A DNA stretch of 64,000 nt from Platynereis dumerilii (taxonomy: Eukaryota > Annelida > Polychaeta > Phyllodocida > Nereididae): contig JAPTHN010000010.1 in NCBI GenBank assembly GCA_026936325.1, forward strand, positions 50,194,650 through 50,258,649, given 5' to 3'. The notes under the pieces were generated by a model. The model was given only the letters and a program-made list of their open reading frames with translations, had not been told where the DNA came from and made no database searches. A program made the translations under genes and the position numbers. This document shows, piece by piece, positions 25,901-32,887 of this stretch; positions within the stretch are counted from its first letter, which is position 1, and each line of letters begins with the position of its first letter.

Positions 25901-28900
25901 TATCAGTTTTTATGGCACCGAGGTGACTAATATTGCACGAGGGCGCAGCCCGAGTGCAATATTAGTCACCGAGGTGCCATAAAAACTGATATTGCACGAG
26001 GTGATGTGCAATAACTGTTATATCATATGGCTTTTTGTGGCAAATACTAAGAAATTGGCTTGAATTCTGATGTCTAAACTGTAGTAAGCGAAGTTGTGTT
26101 TCTTTTGACTCGCACATTCAAATTTTAACTCATCATGAATCCATAAATATTTCAACCACAAAAAATATTTCACACTTTTGTAATCCACAGATAGTATGCT
26201 TGATCATGGGTTTTGTTTAATTTTTTTTCTCAAACTTTGTAGCAGACTTCAGATCTCTTGAAACAACAAAGTCGTTGAAAAATGGGGAAAAATGCTGTTT
26301 TTCAGCTTTAAAAACAAAATCAGTAGACAAAGTTTATATGCACTTATATTGCCTATAATAGACACATATTTTTCCACCACTATCATCAGCCTATAATGAA
26401 AATCCTTCATGTTGTGCAGTGCATTTTTTTACGAAAAATAAGAAACAAAACCTTTTTAAAAGTTATCTTGTGCTGCAGCAAGACTATTTTTGTGTTTCTT
26501 TTGACCCAGCTGTAAAAATGTATCTCGTCATAAATCAATAAATATTTCATGCAAAAAAAAATCGTTCACAGTTTTGGAAGCCAAATATGATATTCTTGAT
26601 AATTCAAATTTTTTCAAATTTTTTTTTGAAACTTTATAGCAGACTTTTGACCTCTAAGCATAAGAAAGTCACGGAAAAATAGGTAAAAATGCCGTTTTTC
26701 GGGAACTAAATTCTTTATTCTGACAAAACAAATTACATGACTGGCATAAAAGTTTGATATCCACTTAGCCCCTTAATAGGCGCATCTTTTGCCATCAAAA
26801 CCATCTTCCTATCTGTATCCGTTGATGCGTAGTGAATGTTTTAGTAACAAAGGAAAACACAATCGTTTTGTCAGCTTGAGGCTGCAGCAGCACTCAAAAT
26901 ATGGTGCTTCCTCTCAGGTCCGTCCAATCTTTTACATGTTAAAATTCGTGACAGTGCAATATCATGCGTGCAATATCGTAGAATATTGCACGGCTGTCGG
27001 CCAATGAGAAGCGAGTATTTCAGCCTGCCATATGATATATGCCATTATACGTATATTTCTGTGAAATAAGATAATATAACTTATTGATACTGAATGACCT
27101 TTAATTCAAGATAAAAAGAAATAAATTTACTGGATGACAATCCCCACCACATCATATATTCAATTAGTAATTTAAAGGCCATGTTAAAAGTACTTACATC
27201 TTTGTTGAATTATATGCGAAGACAAGCATTTATACGTTTTAGTTCTTTATTTGGCCTTTATGGGCTTTAATATTTTTCTTCTACTTCATTTTAATTATTG
27301 TAATACCAAAGTTTTAAAAAGTACTTTTACATATTTCTGTCATTATAATCAAATCCAATGTATCAACAACTACATCTCATTATGGTGTAGTTATGGCACC
27401 TTAGGAAACGTTTTTATCATAAATACTTGTACACAAAATTCCCCACCTCAGCCTCTCTGAGTAACAATTATTAGTGAAATTATTTGTGAAATCCGTACTT
27501 AGGTCCACTTATCTCTGTGGTTTTCCTTATATATACTAAAATAGTCCTTATTTTCGTAAATTCAAAGAAAACGAAAATATAGCATTTACTGTATACAATA
27601 GCAAAGATAAATTCCTTTCAGTCAAAGCAAAATTATTTTGATAGTCTACACTTCAGCCTATAACTAATTGGATATGCTAACTTTCAATTCCATTGCTTTA
27701 GATGTGTACAAAAGATTTGCTGACTTTTCCTCCAATGCAGTATCTATTAAAAATACTTTCTATGCAAAGTAAATACTCAATTACACGTAGATACAAATAA
27801 TTTTTAGATACAAAATGAAATGTATTTCTTTGTATCATGTCAATCAGTGCCAAGGTGAGAGTTGACTTCATTCAGGTTCATTGGACCTATTTGCTTTTCA
27901 CAAAAGTATCCTTTCTTTAAAATGTTCATTAGTTTGACAAAAATGAAACTTTTTAAAAATTGTTTGGGTCAAACATTTGCCAAAGTCAATGAAACTGCGC
28001 ATTTCATTTGAAGTATGGAGAAGTATTCTTAGGGCCTCCTTAGTGATAATGATATAATGATAATATCAATGTTTTTACAGTACAAAAAGCAAGTAACTTT
28101 CATTCAAAAGTGTCTCTTTATTTCATCTGCCAACCTTGACTGAGAGGATGAGTGACCATGAAAAGTACGTGACACCTCACTTTCAAGACAACATTTGAGT
28201 TCTAAAATATTTAGACTTACACAAACTTGTATAATAATTTTATTCAAAATGTAACTCATTGTGATTTTGTTATTATTTTTAAATAATAAGATCGGGGAAG
28301 GATGGAGTCTTTTTAAAATAAATAATTTCTTGCTCAGTTTTGATGGACAAAATCAATTATTTTTGGGCAGCTTTGAAAATAATAATTGCTGCCACCATTA
28401 CCGTGAAATAAATCATTTCCCGTCGAGGAAAACTCCATGCCCCCCTAAATATTAAACGGTCACCCCCGTATGGTAAATGCAGTGCCTCATGAAATCAATA
28501 CCACATCAATTTGCACCATGAAATGATGACCATATAGAATACAAAAACTTAGGCTACATTTTTTGTGCTTTTTTTTGCTAATTTTGACTGATTCAGGAGA
28601 TAGGCCTATTGGTTTAGCCACACACCATTGTGATTAAGTGCTTGTGTCATTCCCTGTCATGCGTGCACCTTGAGGATCTGCTCCCTGTCTGTTATTTCCC
28701 ATTAAGTTTTACCAAAAATACATGACACATAAAGTGCCCAGTAACTCAATGACAATGTTGAAAATCATTATTATAATGATGATGAACATTGAATAGATTT
28801 ATTTATGACTGAAGGTAAGAATAAGTAAAATATTCCTGTGACTTAGTAAAATAATGACACGAGGTGGGTCGTTCAATGGGTGCATACTGTACTCACACAC

Positions 28901-29611
28901 CATGACATGTTGACAGTGGTAACGAAGTTATTTTCTGGTATAGATCAACACAATATGGAACACCTTCAAGATACATGCATTCTTCCGCAATATGTATTTT
29001 GTAGACTGACTAGAATGCATGTTTTAACTCAAGCCTGTAGGCACTTGTACACTGTGTGTTTTATGGCCCCCATGCAGGTTCTTTTAATTTGTTTAACACC
29101 ATAGGCAGTACAGGTTAGGGCAGCCTGCCCAGTTCAAGTAAACTTATACCTCAAGATGTTGTAACTTTAGATATGTATTTTGGTCACGCCTGATGTTTTC
29201 AAGGCAGGCACCACGCCTAGTGAACACCACCTTACAACCAAATCATGCTTTGTAATTGGCGAGAAATTTTGCTGAATTCATAATTTGTGTAGCTGTAATT
29301 TCACCAGATATTGTATTAATATTATTGTGACTTCTGAGAAATATCTGTGGCAAAGTCACTTTAGCCCCTCAGATATATACGATTAAGATGCAGTTGCACT
29401 GCATTGCTGACATTTTACTTTAATTTGAACTGGTGTTTCATTTTGACAATAAGCCTGGTTGACTTTTACAAAATATTTACATATAATTACAGTTATAATG
29501 AAAATGAAAATATAATTTGAACATACCTGTGACTTCATTAATGGTAAATATCCATGCAAATATCCATGCAAGTATGAGTTTGAATTTAAAGTTGTCAACA
29601 CAGGAGGACAT
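7896..29611 (-). CDS. Receptor-type protein tyrosine phosphatase with two C-type lectin domains (23 exons)
   Basis: Twenty-three exons join in frame to 3432 nt, 1143 codons plus stop. Predicted order: signal peptide (residues 1-28), CTLD1 (about 29-180), CTLD2 (about 180-323), Thr-rich mucin-like stalk (323-530), one transmembrane helix (about 532-551), juxtamembrane segment, phosphatase D1 (about 600-860) and D2 (about 890-1143). Type I plasma-membrane topology is expected, with the lectin-like part outside and the phosphatase domains inside. D1 has WPD loop FHTWPDSGAP and P-loop HCSSGVGRSGTF, but Ser and Glu replace the two Q-loop glutamines. D2 has HCLTGRDWTG, with Trp where the phosphate-binding Arg should be. 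Known receptor phosphatases mostly have fibronectin III, Ig, MAM or carbonic-anhydrase ectodomains, so this one is unusual. Exon ends were set by GT/AG sites and phase. Alternative splicing cannot be judged. Confidence 0.92.
8197..8332 (-). CDS. CTLD phosphatase exon 22 (D2 P-loop)
   Basis: With the last two bases of the previous exon it reads HCLTGRDWTGVFYVLCNVLE. Aligned to the canonical HCSAGVGRTGVF, the nucleophile Cys is kept but the invariant Arg is Trp and the first Gly is shifted, so D2 should not bind or cleave phosphotyrosine in the normal way. The rest, DIFQAVRQARHLHPHLIQTE, is the usual helix after the P-loop. Confidence 0.93.
8607..8764 (-). CDS. CTLD phosphatase exon 21 (D2 WPD region)
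   Basis: Reads PRHNFCHISVKSDLARLPVP and on to TRFPMLVHC. The stretch equivalent to HFxxxWPDxGxP has become CHISVKSDLARLPVP: Trp and Pro of WPD are gone, one Asp remains. It ends in phase 2 just after the active-site Cys codon. Confidence 0.9.
9168..9308 (-). CDS. CTLD phosphatase exon 20 (D2 core)
   Basis: Reads FIQTYFPDEEEATFPAAPFT... and ends GKGK at a GTGAGG donor, phase 0 on both sides. YFPDEEE corresponds to the YWP motif of the family. A second AG nine bases in (start 9299) would also keep the frame and remove three codons. Confidence 0.87.
9724..9855 (-). CDS. CTLD phosphatase exon 19 (D2 core)
   Basis: Reads GFNKPNAFILTSAPLVTKIG...FWNTVHERKCKAVVMLCPREN. AFILTSAPL and FWxxVxExxxxxVVML are diagnostic for D2 domains of receptor phosphatases (AFIxTQGPL, FWxMVWE). 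Phase 0 at both ends. Confidence 0.94.
10073..10155 (-). CDS. CTLD phosphatase exon 18 (D2 N-terminal part)
   Basis: Reads DTIRALMRGIVKSSKKAEKQ then VETFLRLD, joining to GFNKPNAF of the next exon. This region is less conserved; the frame is supported by the flanking exons and by phase (1 in, 0 out). Confidence 0.85.
10313..10358 (-). CDS. CTLD phosphatase exon 17 (D1-D2 linker)
   Basis: A 46-nt exon reading LIKSIEAEQKLLGKI, charged and probably helical, between D1 and D2. Acceptor TTTCAG, donor GTGAGT, phase 0 in and 1 out. Confidence 0.85.
10627..10782 (-). CDS. CTLD phosphatase exon 16 (D1 Q-loop end)
   Basis: Reads REYKSIYHCVNEGVMIG and on through the linker. REYKSIY aligns with the DQYxFIY of D1 domains: the second Q-loop Gln (PTP1B Q266) is Glu here. 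Phase 0 at both ends. Confidence 0.93.
11220..11355 (-). CDS. CTLD phosphatase exon 15 (D1 P-loop)
   Basis: Completes the P-loop HCSSGVGRSGTFIAIDYLLEQ with intact catalytic Cys and Arg, and continues to LRKQRPWMVSNL. QRPWMVSN aligns with QRxxMVQT, so the first Q-loop Gln (PTP1B Q262) is Ser. Confidence 0.95.
11589..11734 (-). CDS. CTLD phosphatase exon 14 (D1 WPD loop)
   Basis: Reads GGQSRRVMHFYFHTWPDSGA and on to NPVLIHC. The WPD loop with its general-acid Asp is intact. Ends in phase 2 after the active-site Cys codon, the same break position as in D2 exon 21. Confidence 0.95.
12020..12145 (-). CDS. CTLD phosphatase exon 13 (D1 core)
   Basis: Reads GKCLVYWPLQEGESVKYGEV...DTVRTFFVKK. KCxxYWP is the conserved strand motif of tyrosine phosphatases. 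Phase 0 at both ends; 42 codons. Confidence 0.94.
12510..13420. mobile_element. Non-autonomous inverted-repeat element in intron 12
   Basis: The left part TATCGTTTTCATAGCTGTGT (near 12517) is matched inverted by ACACTGCTATGAAAACGATA (near 13388), with further match outward. Both halves include GTGATGTCA motifs. The middle contains the separate repeat at 12756-13075. Exact ends were not resolved. Confidence 0.6.
12756..13075. repeat. GTGACCATTTAATAT repeat, copy 1
   Basis: Starts GTGACCATTTAATATCGGGG and ends CCCCCATGGTCGCCCC; the inside holds tandem TTTTAGTGAAATAA-type units. A shorter relative at 28286-28466 shares the start, the ATTTCTTGCTCAGTTTT stretch and the inverted end AATATTAAACGGTCACCCC. 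Looks like a MITE family. Confidence 0.6.
15264..15312 (+). repeat. Short tandem repeat (TGATTGTATC)n
   Basis: About five imperfect copies of a 10-12-base unit GATTGTATCT in the intron between exons 12 and 13. Confidence 0.7.
15352..15449 (-). CDS. CTLD phosphatase exon 12 (D1 core)
   Basis: Reads GPRENTLIDFWRMVWEHGVT then VMIMLTSPAESGK, the GPxxxTxxDFWRMVWE motif of the family. The 3.2-kb intron after it carries a MITE (12510-13420) and AT-rich filler. Confidence 0.95.
15565..15913. mobile_element. TA-target MITE, copy C (decayed)
   Basis: The interior GTGAAAATGGCACTTTGTGA to CACAGTGCAACAGTCC matches the family, but both termini are worn (left end TTACAGCCTTCCACTTCG). Lies in intron 11 of the phosphatase gene. 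Confidence 0.7.
17330..17369 (-). CDS. CTLD phosphatase exon 11 (D1, YIAAQ motif)
   Basis: A 40-nt exon reading GYCSSHKTYIAAQ, the conserved YIAxQGP motif shared with the next exon. Phase 0 in, 1 out. Confidence 0.94.
17523..17599 (-). CDS. CTLD phosphatase exon 10 (D1 N-terminal part)
   Basis: Reads YDDNRVTLEQKDGKPNSDYI then NASFIK: the PYDxxRVxL and SDYINASxI motifs of tyrosine phosphatases. Phase 1 in, 0 out. Confidence 0.95.
17972..18166 (-). CDS. CTLD phosphatase exon 9 (juxtamembrane, start of D1)
   Basis: Reads GRKQRINSTPARDTQIPVDN...VVEKEYKSIPGN...EKNTFRNYIP. EKEYKSIP resembles the helix that opens D1. KNTFRNYIPY aligns with KNRYRDxxPY: the pTyr-loop Tyr (PTP1B Y46) is Phe, Asp48 is Asn and the Arg before it is Thr. 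Confidence 0.92.
18729..19052. mobile_element. TA-target MITE with AGGGACAATTCAGAATT ends
   Basis: 324 bp. The left end AGGGACAATTCAGAATT and right end AATTCTGAATAGTCCTT are inverted repeats flanked by TA. Just inside each are G-rich and C-rich runs, and internal AAAGTGATACCCCCTTT-like repeats. Lies in intron 8. No coding capacity. Confidence 0.8.
19514..19554 (-). CDS. CTLD phosphatase exon 8 (juxtamembrane)
   Basis: A 41-nt exon reading RKGFICSGGSGTSP just after the membrane helix. The basic pair marks the cytoplasmic side; the Cys could be a palmitoylation site (inference). Phases 2 in, 1 out fit both neighbours. Confidence 0.85.
19641..19707 (-). CDS. CTLD phosphatase exon 7 (transmembrane helix)
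   Basis: Reads YAPAFVAAPVLVLFIVIIII then LV, about 20 uninterrupted hydrophobic residues followed by RKG in the next exon: a single-pass membrane segment. Phase 1 in, 2 out. Confidence 0.93.
19864..20484 (-). CDS. CTLD phosphatase exon 6 (Thr-rich mucin-like stalk)
   Basis: One 621-nt exon encoding about 207 residues rich in Thr, Ser, Pro and Lys, starting VSQVKTPVTTSTTTSTTQVK, with degenerate TTxxKxTxxT repeats and no cysteine before the final codons. Such sequence is usually heavily O-glycosylated and extended, holding the lectin domains off the membrane. Donor GTGAGT at 19863; the in-frame TAG just past it is intronic. Confidence 0.93.
20783..21045 (-). CDS. CTLD phosphatase exon 5 (second half of CTLD2)
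   Basis: Reads QTFPSSYTDETFWIGLQNPS...GWQWSDG...WDWIEPHPGERY...GICKIDG. WIGL and GWxWSDG are CTLD hallmarks. The usual sugar-site motifs EPN/QPD and WND are absent (EPH at that place) and the inner disulfide cysteines are missing, so calcium-dependent sugar binding of the classic kind is unlikely. Confidence 0.93.
21529..21694 (-). CDS. CTLD phosphatase exon 4 (first half of CTLD2)
   Basis: Reads TCPTAFYQLGKYCYMIDPEK...FCSSLGGYLTSISSGEELTF. 166 nt, phases 1 in and 2 out, the same length and phases as exon 2, showing that CTLD1 and CTLD2 arose by duplication of an exon pair. Its 5' part and the acceptor are repeated twice more upstream (see 21632-21935). Confidence 0.93.
21632..21935 (-). repeat. 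Tandem 109-bp repeat of an exon-intron junction (CTLD2)
   Basis: GGTCTATCATGTAGCAG starts at 21641, 21750 and 21859, so the period is exactly 109 bp for about 2.7 copies. The first copy overlaps the real exon 4 and its acceptor. The other two carry the same acceptor and some 20 codons (TCPTAFYQLGKYCYMIDP) but run back into intron instead of finishing the exon. The third copy has more changes (TTACAGTGCTTCCC) than the second. Confidence 0.93.
22467..22747. mobile_element. TA-target MITE with GGGTAAGGTGGGGG ends
   Basis: 281 bp. Ends GGGTAAGGTGGGGGAAATC and GATTTCCCCCACCTTACCC are perfect inverted repeats next to TA on each side. Inside them GGGGCCGGATTT-type sequence is repeated in both orientations. 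Lies in intron 3. No coding capacity. Confidence 0.88.
22772..23106. mobile_element. TA-target MITE, copy D (decayed ends)
   Basis: The interior TGGCACTTCGTGTGTCATCA to CACAGTGCAACAGTC matches the family; the right end CTGGCTG-TAA is kept while the left end is worn. Lies about 25 bp from the MITE at 22467-22747. Confidence 0.75.
23601..23887 (-). CDS. CTLD phosphatase exon 3 (second half of CTLD1)
   Basis: Reads SGQRKASPVLLSDALWIGLH...GWTWTDN...NGQDCAVIGLSG...HGICKLPG. WIGL, GWTWTD and the terminal ICK are CTLD signatures. No EPN, QPD or WND motif is present, and the inner Cys pair looks incomplete. Phase 2 in, 1 out. Confidence 0.94.
24057..24222 (-). CDS. CTLD phosphatase exon 2 (first half of CTLD1)
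   Basis: Reads GLCPARFTGYGSFCYGIDPN...KNCLNFGGHLTSITDDTELS, the long-form CTLD start with two extra N-terminal cysteines. Acceptor TTTTCAG, donor GTAGGT; 166 nt, phase 1 in and 2 out. Confidence 0.94.
24718..24895 (-). repeat. GGCCAGACATAAT core repeat, inverted copy
   Basis: Read on the minus strand it starts GGCCAGACATAATCCACC and shares GGATCTTCTCAAGG and TTTGATAAAAATTG with the copy at 60026-60235. Lies in intron 1. Confidence 0.65.
25078..25380 (-). mobile_element. LINE 3' end with (CTGA)n tail
   Basis: On the minus strand an AT-rich stretch ends in AATAAATCACTGACTGACTGAC, and a second run of GTCA/CTGA units follows at 25078-25134. AATAAA followed directly by a tetranucleotide tail is the same end structure as at 44117, 47648 and 63250. 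No coding part is visible, so the assignment rests on that likeness. Confidence 0.5.
25381..25512. repeat. Palindrome A (hairpin-forming)
   Basis: The arms run from TAGTGGATGGTGAGGAGACC to the inverted GGTCGACTCAACATCTACTA, around a centre CGAGGCCGTAGGCCGAG. Arms of about 60 bp pair with few mismatches. It belongs to a cluster with palindromes B and C in intron 1. Confidence 0.85.
25874..26020. repeat. Palindrome B (hairpin-forming)
   Basis: ACAGTTATCGCACA pairs with TGTGCAATAACTGT; the inner arms ACTAATATTGCACGAGGGC and GCCCGAGTGCAATATTAGT are nearly perfect around CGCA. About 70-bp arms. A short inverted pair ATATTCTGCA/TGCAGAATAT at about 25520 and 25861 frames the sequence between palindromes A and B. 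Confidence 0.87.
26021..27040. mobile_element. Composite inverted-repeat element with an internal tandem duplication
   Basis: TATCATATGGC at about 26022 is repeated inverted as GCCATATGATA at about 27027. Inside, a unit of roughly 320 bp starting TTGTGTTTCTTTTGAC occurs twice (from about 26096 and 26488), diverged but clearly alignable. A small hairpin GTGCAATATCGTAGAATATTGCAC sits at about 26969. Possibly a foldback-type element together with palindromes A and B. Confidence 0.55.
27041..29526. other. Rest of phosphatase intron 1
   Basis: AT-rich intron sequence. Apart from the repeat at 28286-28466 I see no exon, RNA gene or element that can be supported. Confidence 0.5.
28286..28466. repeat. 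GTGACCATTTAATAT repeat, copy 2
   Basis: A shorter relative of 12756-13075: starts near TCGGGGAAGGATGGAG and ends CCCCCTAAATATTAAACGG then TCACCCC. Lies in intron 1. Confidence 0.6.
29527..29611 (-). CDS. CTLD phosphatase exon 1 (signal peptide)
   Basis: ATG at 29611 opens MSSCVDNFKFKLILAWIFAW then IFTINEVTG, with a hydrophobic core suited to a signal peptide, ending at a GTATGT donor in phase 1. It fits exon 2 exactly (joint codon GGG) and copies the layout of the left-edge CTLD gene. The 5.3-kb intron between exons 1 and 2 makes this less certain than the other exons; an alternative first exon is possible. Confidence 0.72.
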
Positions 29612-31231
29612 TATTGCTTATTTAGAAGGAAGTTTAGCTATCTGTCCCCAGCCATGTCGACCTGTCCCCGTGTCTTGCTTGGCTACCCTGCATGGCTATG
29701 GCCCTGTCAGGCAGTGGCCCTGTCAGGCAGTGGCAGGGGGTGGGGGTGAGAGCTGATCATTTAGAGCAAAACCTCCACAGTCAGAATTACTGCAACACTG
29801 AAGGCCTCCCAGCAGTTGCCAGTTGAGTAATCGCATGCAACTAGGTCATGCCAGGTCATGCCAGGTCACTTGGAACGTCAGGTCAGGTCACCCTGAAGTG
29901 TGCCAGAGCTGTTCGATTTAGCTGATCAAACTCAAATCACCTTCAGAAGCATATCTCAGGAACTGCATGATTTAGACTTTATATGCTCTCTTCTAGTTTT
30001 CAAAATTAGATATTGCTTATAGATTACTTGTTTATTTGGATAAGTTAACAGTAATACTAGCAATGACATATGATAAAAGATACATGTATAATGAACTGAA
30101 TTGTTTTTGAAAAATCGAGAATTTCTAGAATACAATTTCTATTTTTATTGGAAAACCCTACTGGGTAATTAGTAGCTTGGCACACCACAGTGGCACATGT
30201 TACACTGAATACTGTGACACATTTTGACAGTAAAAATTGTTATTATAGACAAGGAAATAACCTTTATTTAATAACATTGCAAGGATGATTATTATTCCAG
30301 ACCAGGAAATGTGCTTTGTTTTGATGTCATCTGTCCCCAACTGTGATGTGATGGAAATGTTAAATGGAAATTATGATTGAGGGTCAATATGGGCATGGAA
30401 ATAACAATCAAACTATCAATATAGGCATATTAATGACAAGATATTTCATATCAAAATAAAAAGATATCTTAACTCAGCCAAGATGTTTTTATGATTTAAA
30501 AGAAACTGGATCTTGAGCATACATAAAGGCCAATAACAGTTTATTTAAACGAAAAGGAAAAAAAAAACTGATATTGCTCGCAGAATTCTGTGCAAGATCC
30601 AAAGCGTAAATTTCCTCATTCATGATGTCCATGTTTGCTTTTAATATTTCTTTTTCGCTTTTAATCATTCTTTTTTTTATTTCGGTTGCTCTTGGTTCTT
30701 TTAATGAACAAATATTTATCTCTAAAAGTGACATCAACCTTGTTTTTTGCATTTCTCAAATTTAATGCGCGTTCTATATTTTCCTTGCTGGGTCTTTTTA
30801 TTTTCACCTTTGATCAGAGAAGGGCACAGGCCGTTTTACATAATTTGACTCACTACATATGGGTCTACGTGGCTTTTTTTTGGTCACCTTCAAAATTAAT
30901 AGTCTAAATCACGCCTCGTCATGATAATCGACAGAACCTTCTTTCAATTTCTAGTTAATGAATAAAATAACATATATGTTTTAATCATTTTGTTTCTCTA
31001 AAAGAAGCTCAGATGAAGTTAGTATCACCAAAAATTATAAATTTACAGCATTTGTACTACATTTGGGATGGTAGGAAATGTGGAAACATTCCTTTCAGGA
31101 TGGTACTCGGTTTTGGCTGAAAGTACCTCATTGATATCCTGATATTGTCTTTTAATAAGTATAAAAAACGAATATAACTACATGAAACAAAAGGAAAATG
31201 GTGATGTTTGTCTTAGTATCCAGTTTGAGTG
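29612..31231. other. Upstream region of the phosphatase gene
   Basis: A GC-rich patch at 29640-29750 with the repeat GGCCCTGTCAGGCAGT twice probably holds 5' UTR or core promoter. Further out, an 87-codon minus frame at 30489-30752 is Lys/Glu rich but not assignable; it may be a retroelement remnant. Confidence 0.4.
29843..29890 (+). promoter_or_regulatory. Cluster of five AGGTCA half-sites upstream of the phosphatase gene
   Basis: AGGTCA at 29843, 29853, 29863, 29880 and 29885. The first three are direct repeats spaced by TGCC, i.e. two overlapping DR4 arrangements, the spacing used by thyroid-hormone/LXR-type nuclear receptors. The cluster lies 230-280 bp upstream of the proposed ATG (29611). 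Function is inferred from motif and position only. Confidence 0.4.
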
Positions 31232-31612
31232 ATCTCGCTTTGATATAGAAAAAGAGTGGACTGTTGCACTGTGAAAATGGAACTTCGTGTGTCATCATGC
31301 TGATGATTTGTCATGATCATACCCAATACTTTCAATGTTAACTTAATTTACAGCGAAACACTTTGATATAGAATTAAAGTGGACTCTGGCACTGTGAAAG
31401 TGACTCATGATGGTCAATGAAGTGTCATATTCTCTACTTTCAACTTACGAAACATAGAGGCTGTTTGATTATAGTCATGATCAAGAGTAAGCCATTTGAC
31501 TAACGGCGTCTATATTTCCCGTGTTTAAAGTAGAGAAGACATTCATCAGCTATCAGGAGTCACTAAGTGCATTTTTCACAGTCGTTTTTTTCTATATCAA
31601 AGTGACAGACTG
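31232..31612. mobile_element. TA-target MITE, copy E (nested)
   Basis: Outer left part TTTGATATAGAAAAAGAGTGG and right end CTATATCAAAGTGACAGACTG; a second left end TTTACAGCGAAACACTTTG at 31351 shows another copy inserted or joined inside. Confidence 0.78.
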
Positions 31613-31939
31613 TAATATGTAGCTATTCTATTGAAATGTTCATGAACAGAATTTTGGCTACTTATATTTTAAAAGTATATAAATGAAGCATATCCATTTC
31701 ATTTATGCTGTCTGAGAAAATTGGTGTTGTCAGTTTTTGTCAGAAGGTGGCATGTTAGTTGCATCAGCGTAGACTGTCCCTCTGGTGTGAGTAGTTGTAT
31801 CTATCGGCTTGGCTCACTCATCTATATTCTGAAATCAAAAGTAGTCAAAGTTCCACGGTTCCCACAGACCATTCTATTGAAAGATTGGCCTCCTTTCATG
31901 GATAATATGGTAACATCTTTTTTGCATTGCTCTATGTAA

Positions 31940-32394
31940 AGACGGTTCTGTGCATTAGTATGGTGGCCAGCTTCAAATATCTGGGTCATATGCTTACTGA
32001 CAAACATAAAGTGCACAGCAAGATGACAGAATACCTGTCGGTGCAAGCTAACAAGGCACTTTTTGCCCTGCAAAGTGATTCAAAGCAAGTCCTAGGATAT
32101 ATTGACCCAATTATATCTCTGCGAATGTTTGATACTTATGTTCTACCAATCCTTGAGTACAACAGTGAAATATGGAATAGTGAAAAAACCTGCATCTGAA
32201 TTAGAAGCTGTGAAACTTGGCTATCTAAAACGTATGTTAGGCATAATAAAACAAACACCAACTCTGGCTGTTTATGGTGTAAGTAGTAGATTTCCATTGC
32301 ATGTTAGATAAAAAGTTAGGATGACCAATTATTGGATGAGATTAGAAGACGCACCAGACGGCAGCCTGTTAAGGAGATGTTTACAAATTCAGAA
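31940..32394 (+). mobile_element. LINE reverse transcriptase C-terminal fragment, 5' part
   Basis: Conceptual translation gives SFKYLGHMLTDKHKVHSKMT and further FALQSD...DPIISLRMFDTYVLPILEYN-SEIW, the FKYLG...LDxFDxLVxPILxYGxEIW stretch typical of the C-terminal part of non-LTR reverse transcriptases. A frameshift near 32190 moves it to SELEAVKLGYLKRMLGIIKQ...RFPLHVR, then MTNYWMRLEDAPDGSLLRRC. It is cut at 32394 by the palindromic element and resumes at 36948. No 5' half is present. Confidence 0.82.
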
Positions 32395-32887
32395 ATAGTC
32401 CAGGGGCCAGCCCCCCTAGATTTTGAGTAGGTTCGCATCATGAGCGCACCACTTGAATTTGGTACCGTTTGAAAGAAGACGTTCTGAACTTCATTTCCCA
32501 ATGCCATGTAGAGTTCCAGCGAGGTCAAGGAATATGCAAATGAGGGGTAAAGTCAGGAGAATATTTGCATATATTGCCAATTTTAATATGTGATTGAGAG
32601 TCAATTAATTCCCATATCTCAATGAATTTGGCTCAGATTGAAGAAATTTTGTCCATAGAGATCCTTGGTAGGGAGCACTATTTCATAGAAAGGAAATTTT
32701 TATGTCATGCCATATATGGTCATAGAGGGCGGGGCCAAAATTGCCATGTTTGATAAAATTACACAAAAAACAAATATAGGGACTGCAAATAATTTCATTA
32801 TCTTCTCAAGTTATAGAGATATTGAAAAAACTATACATTCATATCATTCCAAGGGAGTGTCGCTATTATTGACCATCAAGAAATTTG

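Noticed and set aside
30489-30752. 87-codon Lys/Glu-rich minus frame upstream of the phosphatase gene
   Set aside because: No family match; interrupted in its upstream continuation. Could be an old retroelement piece but cannot be supported.
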